From contig JAHKLW010000021.1 in NCBI GenBank assembly GCA_020854815.1, forward strand, positions 1 to 36,133: DNA of 36,133 nt. Direction: 5' to 3'. Made by a program: the position numbers and the translations under genes. Below are positions 8,188 to 16,849 of this stretch, in pieces. The stretch is from Methanofastidiosum sp. (lineage in GTDB: Archaea > Methanobacteriota_B > Thermococci > Methanofastidiosales > Methanofastidiosaceae). The notes under the pieces are model-generated. The model was not told where the DNA came from. It was given only the letters and a program-made list of their open reading frames with translations, and searched no databases. Position 1 is the first letter of the stretch, and each line of letters starts with the position of its first letter.

Positions 8188-11100
8188 TTATATGAAGGCT
8201 TCGTGGACATAGCCGGACAGGTAAAGGTTCATACTCATTTCCTCGTAATTGATAGTGGTCTGCACCTCGGTGAACACTATGGGGAGGCTCTTACCCCCTG
8301 CCGCATAAGTGTAAACATCGAGATTGAGCCTCAACTTAACTTTGTCGTAGATGGTAGGATCAGCCAGTATCAAGGCCATAGCCATTACCTTTAAGGGGCT
8401 CACCTTTTGGCTTCCGGGAACTGTACAGTTTAAGGTTAACCTTGCGGGCCCAGGGGCACCCTTATTAATTGAGGCTCCTCCTATCTTCTGCAGATAAAGG
8501 GTCGGGTAGGTCTCGGAGAGGGAATAGTTCTGCAGCATCAGGTCTATGGAGGCGTCATCTACCACCAGGGAAAGGCCCGATCTCATATTTAGCACTCTGT
8601 GGAGCAGATCGCCATACTTTACCCGGGTAGATTCTTTTCTGGGTTCTTTGAACACTGGGATTCTTGTATAGGAAGGGGTGCTGTCAAGCCCAGGGAGGAC
8701 GGAACCCAGTATGATATCAGTACTGCTGTCTATGGGTGTGACCGTTTCGTCTCCTATCGCCTGGGGTCTTTCCTCTGGAATTACGCTCCCGAACGGGGGA
8801 AGGATAGGAATAGGAGAAGTTGCTATGTTGGCCAGGTAAGGCCTTGTAGTGGATACATCGAGGTCCTTGGAGACCTCCAGGGCAGTCTCCAGTACGTCTT
8901 TCTGCCAGGGTTCAATATCCGGGGACCTAACCACGCTTTTAACATAATTCTCTACGGTGTTCAGGTACACTTCCCTTTTATCCGCAACCCTGTTTAACGC
9001 CTCTTCAACGGCTTCATTGTCACCAGAATACACGGCGTTGAGAACTTCCTCTACCTCGAAGCTCTTGGAAGCTATAGCCTGACGGGTATCTTCAAAAATA
9101 GTTGCGGCCACGTCTGTTATTGTCACTCCTGATTCATCACTGACACTCCCCAGGTACAAGGAAACAAGATGACCTATGGTTTTGTCCGGGGTGGTGAGCT
9201 GAGCAGCAGCATAACCTTTTTCAACCAGTTTATTGATGAGAGTCTTAGCGACCAGCCCCAGCTCTTCCTCCTGCAGCACGGCTTCCACACTTCGGGTGTT
9301 GTAAATAGTTACACTCCCCTCAACGACCCCCTGTCCCACATAGGGGTCGAGATCAGCCCAGTTGTAGCTGTCGAGAACATTCGAAAGATCCCTGCCTATC
9401 AGCCTGTAGATAACCCTGTTATTTGGCTTGTCTGCCATCAAGAGCGAAAGGCTGTATTTGTAGACAACAGGGGTGCTGAGCACGGTGGTTATACCTATAT
9501 GGTAGGAGGTGGCCTCTTCCACCAGTTCCTCGGTTGAGGCTATGGAGGAGTCCACGACAGTGTCGTTTACTTCCAGCGGATCTCTTGTTATGTTGTCTAA
9601 AGCTGTCTTCAGCTCGGCGTTTATCCACGCTTTAATGGTGTTGTAATCCTCTCTGAAAGCGCTTAGATTGTCGTATATATACTGCCCTTTTTCCATAATT
9701 AACTCGAGGTGTTCCTTACCCGCAGGTAAAGCCGTTATCTCACCACGAACCAGCTGGGCAAGAACCTGAATATCTTCGGAAGTGATAGTTCTGTTGTCCA
9801 GGATCCTTCTAATAATCGTCATCAGATTGTTGAAAGCCAAGCCGTAGGTTATATTTGGTGGCACGTCGTAAGTTCCAAACTCTACCACATCAGGAGAAAT
9901 TCTGGTCTTAAGCTTGTCATAAGGGGGTGTTATAACCTCTCTGGGAACCACACTGTCATACATAACACTTTCAATAAGAATCCCTATCTGCGCATCGATT
10001 TCAACCCGCAGACTGGTAAGCGTGTTGACTATAACCCACCAGAGATTAAGCAGGTCTATGTCTAACCCCTGATAGGTAGTGATTTCTTTTACTAGCTCTT
10101 CCGCTATTGTTTTAGTTTCACCCACAGAGTGTTCAGTGGCGTCTTCGATAGCTTTTACCAGCTCATCACGAACCTCACTGGCCCTGTCGTTTATGGCATC
10201 GGCTATGGGTGAGACGTCTAACCCGGCCTCGGACCTGACCACTTCCTCCACTATTCTTATCAAGCTGTCCAGTTCCGAGCTGTTATCAGGTACCTGTTTA
10301 AGCTCCTCGGTGAGTTTTTCTGCAAGTTCCACCGCTAGCGTGGCTTTTTCCTCAGGCAACAGGGTGTCGACATACTCTTTATATGACTCGATGTCTAGCG
10401 CAGAAGACTTAGGGTCGTATATGATAGCTACACTGCGCCCCCTGTGGGTGACCATAAGGGTGTCATTTTCATACACCAGATCGAATATAGGATCCATACC
10501 TATTATGTTGAATATCTCGGGGGATACGTCTTTACCATTGAAGTTTTCTATCAGCTCGGCCAGTTTTTCTCTTTTCTTTCTGCCCCATTCTTCTATCAGT
10601 TTTCGGGTTTCTTCCTCAATCTCTGGTTCCGGGTCTATCAACTCTATTGGCTGAGAGGTAGGGGTTTTGTCCTCCGTAACTTCGTCCGGTATTGTGGGCA
10701 CCTCCACATCTCCTAGACCATAGGACAGCCTGAAGGAGAATACCCGCTGGTACGCTTTGGTTTGGACCGGCAGTTCTGAAGTGATAAACCAGCGAAACTC
10801 CTGATTTAGGGAAGGCAAGGCCGCTGTTATAGCCGCTTTTAACCCAGCAGCTAGCGGAGTTGTGGGGGTGTTGTTGTATAACGTTCTGGCCGTACAGTAA
10901 ATGGCGACCTTTTCAGGTAGATTGGTCACATCCAGGGTCCCATAGGAATGGTGCAGTCGGGCATCGTAGTAAGCCACGCTGTTTTCCAGTCCGGCATATA
11001 AACCTCCTGTAGGAGCCTCTTTCGTCAGGATATGAGTATAAACAGTCCTTAGGGTTGTGTAGCCCCCGGGAAAACTGAAGGAGTTGCCATCGAATTCAAG

Positions 11101-11730
11101 AAGCAGGTGGAACATATCCACATTGTCTGTATAATATTTTATGTTACCGGCTAGACGGGAGTTTGTAAGGTTTTTCTCAGGTGCGTCCCAGGAGAGCAGG
11201 GACAGCAGATCCTCCTTGAACAGCATAGTAAAAGCAAACCTTCTCCAGTAGCCTTCCATATCATTGTCAAAATCAAGCAGCTGCGTCGGAGTAAAACCTT
11301 CGCCTAAAGTCTTGGCTGTTTGTAAAACCTTATCCAGAAGATTGGGTGATATTAGTGGAAAACCCTCGGGGTCACAGGCGAAGGGAACGGAAGTAGAGGT
11401 TAACGCCGAGCCCTGGGAGATAAAGGGGGCCTGTGTATCGATAGAAAAAGAGCCCTGTCCCCTAAACAACTCTGAGGCAAAATAGCGGCAAACCCCCGAG
11501 GAGGGGTTTAGAGGCACCTCCGGGTAATAAATTCCGGCGTTTTCCGCAAGTTCCAGTACAGTAAGCTCTATTACAGTGCTCAGAACTCTTTTAAGGGAAT
11601 CTTCCAGGGCAGCCATTCCAAAAGCGGATTCCGGAGAATAGGAACCTCCTTTTGTGTTAGTGTAATTTAAATAGACGGCATATGCGAGGTTTTGGGTATC
11701 CACCTCTTTGAAATGCTGTTCTATAGTCAT
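8188..11730 (-). CDS. Very large structural-type protein (1180 residues)
   Basis: This is the longest gene in the window. The N-terminal 400 residues are mixed and rich in Tyr, Leu and Thr. A very acidic linker follows at about 365-385 (DPEPEIEEETRKLIEEWGRKK). The middle (about 380-760) is long, charged and helical (KATLAVELAEKLTEELKQVP; ASEVRDELVKAIEDATEHSV). The end is a beta-rich globular part. No signal peptide, membrane segment or enzyme motif is visible. Size, place between the sigma factor and the baseplate genes, and helix-rich middle fit a virion or tail-length protein, but no family is recognised. The start is ATG with a weak GGGAC site, unlike most neighbours. Confidence 0.65.
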   Translation of the reverse strand: MTIEQHFKEVDTQNLAYAVYLNYTNTKGGSYSPESAFGMAALEDSLKRVLSTVIELTVLELAENAGIYYPEVPLNPSSGVCRYFASELFRGQGSFSIDTQAPFISQGSALTSTSVPFACDPEGFPLISPNLLDKVLQTAKTLGEGFTPTQLLDFDNDMEGYWRRFAFTMLFKEDLLSLLSWDAPEKNLTNSRLAGNIKYYTDNVDMFHLLLEFDGNSFSFPGGYTTLRTVYTHILTKEAPTGGLYAGLENSVAYYDARLHHSYGTLDVTNLPEKVAIYCTARTLYNNTPTTPLAAGLKAAITAALPSLNQEFRWFITSELPVQTKAYQRVFSFRLSYGLGDVEVPTIPDEVTEDKTPTSQPIELIDPEPEIEEETRKLIEEWGRKKREKLAELIENFNGKDVSPEIFNIIGMDPIFDLVYENDTLMVTHRGRSVAIIYDPKSSALDIESYKEYVDTLLPEEKATLAVELAEKLTEELKQVPDNSSELDSLIRIVEEVVRSEAGLDVSPIADAINDRASEVRDELVKAIEDATEHSVGETKTIAEELVKEITTYQGLDIDLLNLWWVIVNTLTSLRVEIDAQIGILIESVMYDSVVPREVITPPYDKLKTRISPDVVEFGTYDVPPNITYGLAFNNLMTIIRRILDNRTITSEDIQVLAQLVRGEITALPAGKEHLELIMEKGQYIYDNLSAFREDYNTIKAWINAELKTALDNITRDPLEVNDTVVDSSIASTEELVEEATSYHIGITTVLSTPVVYKYSLSLLMADKPNNRVIYRLIGRDLSNVLDSYNWADLDPYVGQGVVEGSVTIYNTRSVEAVLQEEELGLVAKTLINKLVEKGYAAAQLTTPDKTIGHLVSLYLGSVSDESGVTITDVAATIFEDTRQAIASKSFEVEEVLNAVYSGDNEAVEEALNRVADKREVYLNTVENYVKSVVRSPDIEPWQKDVLETALEVSKDLDVSTTRPYLANIATSPIPILPPFGSVIPEERPQAIGDETVTPIDSSTDIILGSVLPGLDSTPSYTRIPVFKEPRKESTRVKYGDLLHRVLNMRSGLSLVVDDASIDLMLQNYSLSETYPTLYLQKIGGASINKGAPGPARLTLNCTVPGSQKVSPLKVMAMALILADPTIYDKVKLRLNLDVYTYAAGGKSLPIVFTEVQTTINYEEMSMNLYLSGYVHEAFI

Positions 11731-11754
11731 TTGTCACCGTCCCTATCCGGGTAA

Positions 11755-12453
11755 TTAGACGCCTACAGAATCGAGGTATTCCTGTAACAGCTGGGCGATC
11801 TTGGCTTTTGTTGTAGATACCCAGGCGGGGGATTTCCCCAGTTGTGCCGCGATGGCCCCCGTGCCCATTTCTTCCGGTTGCAGGCCTGTTGCGTATTCCA
11901 TAACTTTTATTTCCTCGGGTCTCAGCTTGGACTTTGCATACTCAAAGGCATTGTGTATTTCTATATCGTCGCCCATTATCTTTCTATCCCACGCATCGCT
12001 TCCTAAAATCAATGGAGACTTTATCTCTTTCAACAGGGTGGTTACCTTGTCCATTGGCCAACCCAGTTCATCGGCCAGTTCGGGAACCGAAGGTTCTCTG
12101 TCGTATCTAAGTTCAAAGTCAGCCTGGGCCTTCTTCAGGGTACTGAGTTCCAATCTATGGTTTTCCGGAAGCCTTATGGCATTCTGATTGTTATTGACAT
12201 ATCTGTACAGCTTCTGGAGATAAACAGTAGCGTAGTTTTTCAACGTTCCTTTAGAGGGGTCATAGGTTTCCAGTGCCTCAAGCACCAGCCTCTGAGCCTC
12301 TGCTTTCATAACCGGTAGGGGCAGTCCTGAGTTGTAATATTTGCCTACTGCCATATTTATCTGAGGCTGGAGGCTGTTGAGGAGATACTGTAATTCTTGT
12401 TTGCTGCGTGTCTTTTTCCAGCGTTCCCAGCTCTCTACCAGTCTATCGTTCAT
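11755..12453 (-). CDS. Sigma-70-family RNA polymerase sigma factor
   Basis: This 232-residue protein would direct host RNA polymerase to phage promoters. Region 2 is at about 45-98, with the typical ALETYDPSKGTLKNYATVYL and QKLYRYV. A region 3-like segment follows at about 93-145 (AIRLPENHR, then REPSVPELADELGWPMDKVTTLLKEI). Region 4 is at about 170-228, with the helix-turn-helix AIAAQLGKSPAWVSTTKAKI. It is shorter than a housekeeping factor and lacks region 1.1, as in alternative and phage factors. The ribosome-binding site AGGAGGCTATAT overlaps the stop of the preceding gene. Its place inside the virion block suggests late-gene control, possibly of the block itself. Confidence 0.88.
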   Translation of the reverse strand: MNDRLVESWERWKKTRSKQELQYLLNSLQPQINMAVGKYYNSGLPLPVMKAEAQRLVLEALETYDPSKGTLKNYATVYLQKLYRYVNNNQNAIRLPENHRLELSTLKKAQADFELRYDREPSVPELADELGWPMDKVTTLLKEIKSPLILGSDAWDRKIMGDDIEIHNAFEYAKSKLRPEEIKVMEYATGLQPEEMGTGAIAAQLGKSPAWVSTTKAKIAQLLQEYLDSVGV

Positions 12454-12463
12454 ATATAGCCTC

Positions 12464-14407
12464 CTATTCCGCTTTCATAGTAAGTTTTGTAGCAAGAATC
12501 CCATACTCACCCAGTAGCAAGTCCAGCAGAGGGGCATAATCCCCCTGTCCTTTAAGCTGTTCAAGGGTCTGCAGTGCTGCAGTTGCACGATCCGCTATAT
12601 TCTTCTGAGTTATTTGGCCCCTTTCACTCTTCTGTAGCAGGGTTATAAGGGTAGCCGCTACTTCATCCGCCACTGTCGAGTGCGGTAAGTCCTCCAGGTT
12701 TTGCGGTAGTATTATTTCCTTGTATTTGTCTATCGAAGCCAACGGTCTGTATCTTAAACGTCTAGTAAGGGCTTTGGCAGTCGCTTCCGGCTGTCTTCCT
12801 ATGTATTCCAGCAGTTGTATTAGTATGTTTCTGCGGCCTGAAAAGTCATCTATATTGCTGCGGGTTTCCTGTGTCCAGAAAGGAGACGTATAATTATCCA
12901 ACCCCAAGGGGGTAACTGTACCAAAGCTGTCGTGGTAAATCTTATCAATCATATCGTCCTGCAGGTGTCCCCCCATACCGTCACAAATCTCAAAAGCGTC
13001 GGTAGTCTTTACGGGCAGCAGCTTAACCCCTGTCATCGTATATGTAGTTGTGAAAGCTCCCGAACGGGTGTCCAACTGGTGGGTAACTGCCCTAACTTCA
13101 CCCCGGTAAGGCAACCCAGAAACCATAACTATTCCCGGAGCTCCCACTATTGCATAAGGATTGAAGTCGGCTATTATCTTTGAGTACTGCTGGGAAACTC
13201 TTGCTTCCTGCAGTGTTATTCTGCTCTTGTGCACCAGACCAAAGGGATCTGCAGAGTTATAGAAGTTCGCGTCGCCGCCCGCAATATCCTTAGCAACCAT
13301 TGAATTTACGGGAAACGAAGTTTCGTAAGCCCTTATACCTGTGAGTTCTTCTAAGGCCGAAAGTTCCAGTCTCTTAGAAGACTCTCCGGGAGAGGGTGTA
13401 TTCACATCCTTGGTGCTTGCCTGTTTGGCAAACACCACAGGCCACGCCATACCTGAGGGATCCAGAGCGGCTGTCATATATCCCAACAGTCTTGTCGGGG
13501 TATCAAATTTAGGGTACATCTCAAATGCTTGTATATCGTGAGGGAATATAACGTTACTTAACGGTGCCTGTGTGGTGTATGTTGTGGGTAATAACAGATA
13601 CTGCGTTAGAAAAGATACCCCGTTAAGCTCATTCTCCTTAAACCCGAATTGTGGGTACATACTGAAGCCCGCAGTTCCCGCAATGGAGTTGATAAGCGAT
13701 CCCAAGGTCACGGGGCCTCCTCCGAGGTTTTGGCTGATGGCCATCTCTGTGTGCTTGGGCCGCAGCCCATACTCCAGTATCCACTGGCCGGCAGAAGGCA
13801 TTACCCCAAAGCGTTGCAGTACCTTATGCCTGTTTTCTAAGGCCTTCCCAGAAGAGGTTACATTGACAAAATGTTTTACCAACGCAAACAGCATCGAGGA
13901 ATCATTTACCCGGGTAGTACTTACCCCGCCAAACTCTCTGCTCTGAGCTGCGCTGTCAAGGAGAGTGAATAGGGAGGGCTGCTGTTCTATATCATTCAGA
14001 TTGTTGGGGACCTCCTGCCCGTAGAGCTCAAATTCAGGACCGAGATTTGCCGGTCTCAGTGCCCCTGCTGTCAAGAACAGTATAGAGAAACGTGACTGAG
14101 TCTCTAGCGCCCAGTTCAAGGGAACCTGTGTTTCTATACTTACGTAAAGGGAGGGGCTCATCCTGAATGGAGTACTTATGAGGTAAGAGTCTACTGCAGC
14201 CTTCCATTCACCGTCTATTTCATCTTTGAACTGCAACACAAACCTTGTGCCCGGGGGCAGCAACATAAGCTCAGGCCGGGGGCTGAAGGTATAAGTAACA
14301 GAAGCACTGTTAAGTTCCAGTCTTACCGTAGCCTGCTCGAAGGGGAGGGTAAGCGCTTCTGGGGCCTCTGTATGTGTTTTGTGAAATATCTGTACTCTAA
14401 ACAGCAT
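12464..14407 (-). CDS. Putative tail hub/baseplate structural protein
   Basis: This 647-residue protein is beta-rich in its first 200 residues (ATVRLELNSASVTYTFSPRPE, then GTRFVLQFKDEIDGEWKAAVDSYLIS). Such an opening recalls gpD/gp27-type hub proteins, which start with a two-strand description of a function and its tolerance. The middle contains YAIVGAPGIVMVSGLPYRGEVRAVTHQLDTRSGAFTTTYTMTGVKLLP, a pattern also typical of hub domains that return to a barrel. The C-terminus is helical. It starts at ATG after AGGAGGTGCGTAG. Position upstream of the baseplate genes supports a hub role, but the family is an inference. Confidence 0.45.
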   Translation of the reverse strand: MLFRVQIFHKTHTEAPEALTLPFEQATVRLELNSASVTYTFSPRPELMLLPPGTRFVLQFKDEIDGEWKAAVDSYLISTPFRMSPSLYVSIETQVPLNWALETQSRFSILFLTAGALRPANLGPEFELYGQEVPNNLNDIEQQPSLFTLLDSAAQSREFGGVSTTRVNDSSMLFALVKHFVNVTSSGKALENRHKVLQRFGVMPSAGQWILEYGLRPKHTEMAISQNLGGGPVTLGSLINSIAGTAGFSMYPQFGFKENELNGVSFLTQYLLLPTTYTTQAPLSNVIFPHDIQAFEMYPKFDTPTRLLGYMTAALDPSGMAWPVVFAKQASTKDVNTPSPGESSKRLELSALEELTGIRAYETSFPVNSMVAKDIAGGDANFYNSADPFGLVHKSRITLQEARVSQQYSKIIADFNPYAIVGAPGIVMVSGLPYRGEVRAVTHQLDTRSGAFTTTYTMTGVKLLPVKTTDAFEICDGMGGHLQDDMIDKIYHDSFGTVTPLGLDNYTSPFWTQETRSNIDDFSGRRNILIQLLEYIGRQPEATAKALTRRLRYRPLASIDKYKEIILPQNLEDLPHSTVADEVAATLITLLQKSERGQITQKNIADRATAALQTLEQLKGQGDYAPLLDLLLGEYGILATKLTMKAE

Positions 14408-14466
14408 CTACGCACCTCCTGAGAAGAGTATAAGAGGATTGTAAAAACGCTGCCGGAGAGTATAAG

Positions 14467-14497
14467 AGCAAAAGCTCTGGTGGATCCCAGAGCTTTA
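14467..14497 (-). terminator. Terminator after cold-shock gene
   Basis: On the minus strand a perfect 10-bp stem (AAAGCTCTGG with CCAGAGCTTT, positions 14496-14487 and 14480-14471) with a 6-base loop ends in TTTTGCTCTTAT. It lies 4 bases past the csp stop codon, so csp is probably a separate short transcript or an attenuated one. Confidence 0.7.
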
Positions 14498-14500
14498 AGA

Positions 14501-14701
14501 TTACTTAATTCGTTTTACGGATTTGGCCTGCAACCCCTTAGGGGTGTCTACAAGGTCGAAACTGACTCTTTCGTTTTCTTCCAATACCTTGAAACCAGAC
14601 ATATCTATTTGGGAGTAATGCACGAAAGCATCTTGACCGTCGTCTGTTGTCACAAAGCCAAATCCTTTTGTACCGTTAAACCACTTTACTGTTCCAGTCA
14701 T
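14501..14701 (-). CDS. csp: Cold-shock protein (CspA family)
   Basis: This 66-residue single cold-shock domain is a five-strand OB fold that binds single-stranded RNA and DNA. Both RNA-binding motifs are present: RNP1 as KGFGFVTT (residues about 12-19) and RNP2 as DAFVHYSQI (about 24-32). The N-terminal TGTVKWFNGTKGFG is standard. Length equals the bacterial family norm. It likely unfolds or protects phage mRNA. The start is ATG with AGGAGG 9 bases before. An 80-base leader with competing stems precedes it and a terminator follows, so it can be controlled apart from its neighbours. Confidence 0.95.
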   Translation of the reverse strand: MTGTVKWFNGTKGFGFVTTDDGQDAFVHYSQIDMSGFKVLEENERVSFDLVDTPKGLQAKSVKRIK

Positions 14702-14760
14702 ACACTAAAACCTCCTGTTTTCGTCTGAGTTGTTTCTGAGGTTTTATCCCTCAGACTTAC
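14702..14760 (-). promoter_or_regulatory. csp leader with mutually exclusive stems that can hide the SD
   Basis: In the minus-strand RNA, GTCTGAG (14756-14750) can pair with CTCAGAC (14729-14723). The overlapping TCTGAGG (14755-14749) can instead pair with CCTCAGA (14741-14735). In addition TAAAACCTC (14746-14738) is perfectly complementary over 9 bases to GAGGTTTTA (14714-14706), which contains the Shine-Dalgarno core. The proximal stem would occupy CCTC and leave the ribosome site free. The distal stem would free it to mask the site. This is a bistable arrangement. That it works as a switch is inference. Confidence 0.5.
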
Positions 14761-14784
14761 CTAAAATGATGATATATTTGCCTC

Positions 14785-15345
14785 TTAAACTCCCTGTTGT
14801 ATCTCCAGGTTCCTAGCGCTTAGTCTGTTAAGGACCCGGAGGCTGTCTTCGTGGGTTGTGGGTGTATTTAAATGAATAGTGTTCTCTTTTAGCGCAGCTA
14901 ACATAAGCAGACTGGTTCCTGTAGGGTACCACTGTTTAAGCTGTATGAATTCCCAACTCCTAACTATCTCTCTTCCGGTTCTTATTTCGTTCTCAAACAC
15001 AGAAAACATTGCCCTCAACTCCTGGACGGAATCACAGACACCGCCTGCAACAATCAGAGGAAAGACCAGATCCTGAGTCTGATAGACCTTAAGACCGCTG
15101 GCTAGTTGAGTGTCTTCCAGTGGAACATAGAGAACGTGGACTCTGTCCGGGTCTTCTAAATGCGAAACTAAATGAGCAGTGAACAGGGGTTCAGGATCCT
15201 TATTCAGTACAGAAAAGGACTGCTCGTCTGTAATAGATATGGAGGCTCTAGGATACTGTTCCTGAATATACGGATACACTTCGTCTCTTGTCAAGGTTTT
15301 GCATATACATCTGAAACTTACATAGGTCACAACTTTATGCCGCAT
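14785..15345 (-). CDS. Hypothetical protein
   Basis: This protein of about 186 residues has no recognised family. An N-terminal beta-helix part (HKVVTYVSFRCICKTLTRDEVYPYIQEQYP) is followed by a region predicted to be mixed (PLFTAHLVSHLEDPDRVHVLYVPLED) and a helical end with WEFIQLKQWYPTGTSLLMLAALKEN. There is no membrane anchor. I set the start at ATG 15345, which overlaps the previous stop as TGATG and lies 5 bases after AAGGAGG; the longer reading starts at TTG 15348. Tight coupling to the preceding membrane protein suggests they work together. Confidence 0.65.
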   Translation of the reverse strand: MRHKVVTYVSFRCICKTLTRDEVYPYIQEQYPRASISITDEQSFSVLNKDPEPLFTAHLVSHLEDPDRVHVLYVPLEDTQLASGLKVYQTQDLVFPLIVAGGVCDSVQELRAMFSVFENEIRTGREIVRSWEFIQLKQWYPTGTSLLMLAALKENTIHLNTPTTHEDSLRVLNRLSARNLEIQQGV

Positions 15346-15905
15346 CAAAGCCTCCTTGCTGTATCTTCGAAAAACGCCTCCATTTCTGTGAGCGTATCTA
15401 GCGCTATCGGGGTTATAGACCCGACGAGTTCTTTGGGGTTATGCGCCGAAAACACTACTTCTGTCATCTTCAGTCCAAAATCCTGAAGCATACGTTTATA
15501 AGCGGTTAGAAAGTACTCACAAAACTTTTCGTCAAGATCATAGAGTTCCATAGCGGCTTTAGTCGCATTGTAGTGGTCAAGTATCTCTGTAGTAAGCATT
15601 GCCTTCACCCTATACTTACCCACTTCCGGCCCCTTATAGGCTCCCAACAGTTTGTAGATAAGTACAATCAGGTTATCGAGAGTAACGGTCATTACAGTGT
15701 ACTCGGGGCCTCCGTTGAATCTTTGAATGATCCGCTGATGACGAATTGTCATTAGGGAATCCAGCAACCTCAGGTTATAAAACACCGATCTTCGGGAAAA
15801 GCGGAGCCACCAGACCACATAGGCTAAAAATATGCTAACAACTATCAAACCTCCTATTACCAACGCAAAGGTGCTCATCTCAGGTACCAGGTTACCTGTC
15901 TGCAT
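15345..15905 (-). CDS. Membrane-anchored hypothetical protein
   Basis: This protein of about 186 residues has one N-terminal membrane segment (FALVIGGLIVVSIFLAYVVWWL, about residues 13-34) followed by basic residues and a soluble helical domain. The positive residues after the segment place the main domain in the cytoplasm. The start is set at ATG 15905, 5 bases after AGGTGG; a GTG at 15914 is the alternative. It overlaps the upstream membrane protein by 14 bases. Placed between two other membrane genes, it may belong to a lysis or host-takeover module, but no spanin, holin or endolysin signature is clear. Confidence 0.65.
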   Translation of the reverse strand: MQTGNLVPEMSTFALVIGGLIVVSIFLAYVVWWLRFSRRSVFYNLRLLDSLMTIRHQRIIQRFNGGPEYTVMTVTLDNLIVLIYKLLGAYKGPEVGKYRVKAMLTTEILDHYNATKAAMELYDLDEKFCEYFLTAYKRMLQDFGLKMTEVVFSAHNPKELVGSITPIALDTLTEMEAFFEDTARRL

Positions 15906-16407
15906 CAGTGCCACCTGCCTTTACTTTTTTTGATTCTGTCACGGCTTCCGTTTCCTTCTTCAACACTTCAGACAAGGCTTTATCCTGCTTCGACAACATA
16001 AAGGAGGTCAACACCTTGATGACCTTCAAAATGCCCCCCACGTAATTACCCCGGGTAGACAGGGCCTCCAGGTCAACTGTAAGGTGGTTTATTATGGTCA
16101 GGAACAGTGTGGTAAAAAGTACATAACACACTATATTCAATGTAGGTTCCCCAGCACCCTGTGGCAAAAAGACCATAGCTGCCCTAACAGCCAGTAAAAG
16201 GACAAGTTCAGAAACCAGTAGTTTTAGTGCATCCTTAACGGCGAGGGCTCTTAAATGGCCTTTAACCGGGTTAACTTCCCCAAGAGGTGTAGGGGTACGA
16301 ACAACCGCATATATCACATTAACGACACCTACCAGGAATAGAAAAAGCAACCTGTCTGTTCCCCAGAGGCCGTCAAATAGGAGAACTCCTACATCAGCTA
16401 GGCACAT
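15892..16407 (-). CDS. Multi-pass membrane protein, possible holin
   Basis: This 171-residue protein has three to four hydrophobic segments: LLFLFLVGVVNVIYAVV (about 19-36), ALKLLVSELVLLLAVRAAMVFL (about 59-80) and IVCYVLFTTLFLTIINHL (about 92-109). A charged cytoplasmic tail follows. This layout and length resemble class I or toxin-secretion/phage-lysis holins, which form membrane pores for lysis, but no family motif is certain. It starts at ATG after AAGGAGGACTAAGT. A GC-rich hairpin separates it from the gene before. No endolysin is seen nearby, which weakens the holin call. Confidence 0.5.
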   Translation of the reverse strand: MCLADVGVLLFDGLWGTDRLLFLFLVGVVNVIYAVVRTPTPLGEVNPVKGHLRALAVKDALKLLVSELVLLLAVRAAMVFLPQGAGEPTLNIVCYVLFTTLFLTIINHLTVDLEALSTRGNYVGGILKVIKVLTSFMLSKQDKALSEVLKKETEAVTESKKVKAGGTDADR

Positions 16408-16432
16408 ACTTAGTCCTCCTTTTCAGGGAAAT

Positions 16433-16451
16433 GCCCCCGGGAAACGGGGGC
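16433..16451 (-). terminator. GC-rich intergenic hairpin
   Basis: On the minus strand GCCCCCG and CGGGGGC form a perfect 7-bp stem with a 5-base loop between two membrane-protein genes. The tail is only ATTTCCC, so it may attenuate or protect RNA ends rather than terminate fully. Confidence 0.45.
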
Positions 16452-16458
16452 GGTTTAG

Positions 16459-16821
16459 TTAAACAAGGGCTGCTGTTCTTGAGGCTTCATTTATGTCGTC
16501 ATCATCCAGTTTAGTGAACCAGTTCTTTCCCAGGTACTTGTTCAGGGCTGCGACAAGCAGGTTAATAGCCATAGGAACTACAATCGTGTAGACCCATTCA
16601 GGAATCTTGATGTTCTGTGCGTCCATAAGAGTTTTAAGCTGCAGAAGAGCGTTCTTCTGCTTATCCGGTACAAGGGTTCCCTCTTCAGTAGCCACAACGC
16701 TACCCTCTATCAGGATAATCACGTTCTGTATCCCAATCTTCAAGGTTGGCCACCACTTTGTGAATCCAAAAATCAGATCAAATAACATCAAAGCTTTGTC
16801 GACTATTTCCGCAAATGCCAT
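16459..16821 (-). CDS. Small membrane protein, possible holin-like
   Basis: This protein of about 120 residues has an amphipathic N-terminus (ALMLFDLIFGFTKWW), a helical middle with IILIEGSVVATEEGT and KNALLQLKTLMDAQNIKIPEW, and one C-terminal hydrophobic segment (VYTIVVPMAINLLVAALNKYLG, about 84-105). The 'PDKQKNALLQLKTLMDAQNI' part recalls the soluble region of phage LL-H-type holins, but the similarity is faint. The start is ATG 16821 after GGAGGTGTGTAT; a GTG two codons upstream overlaps the ribosome site and is less likely. Confidence 0.55.
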   Translation of the reverse strand: MAFAEIVDKALMLFDLIFGFTKWWPTLKIGIQNVIILIEGSVVATEEGTLVPDKQKNALLQLKTLMDAQNIKIPEWVYTIVVPMAINLLVAALNKYLGKNWFTKLDDDDINEASRTAALV

Positions 16822-16849
16822 ATACACACCTCCTGTAATGCAGGAACTG

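Noticed and set aside
10079-10654. 191-codon serine-rich open frame on the plus strand
   Set aside because: It is antisense to the 1180-residue gene, has serine-rich mirror composition and no ribosome site.
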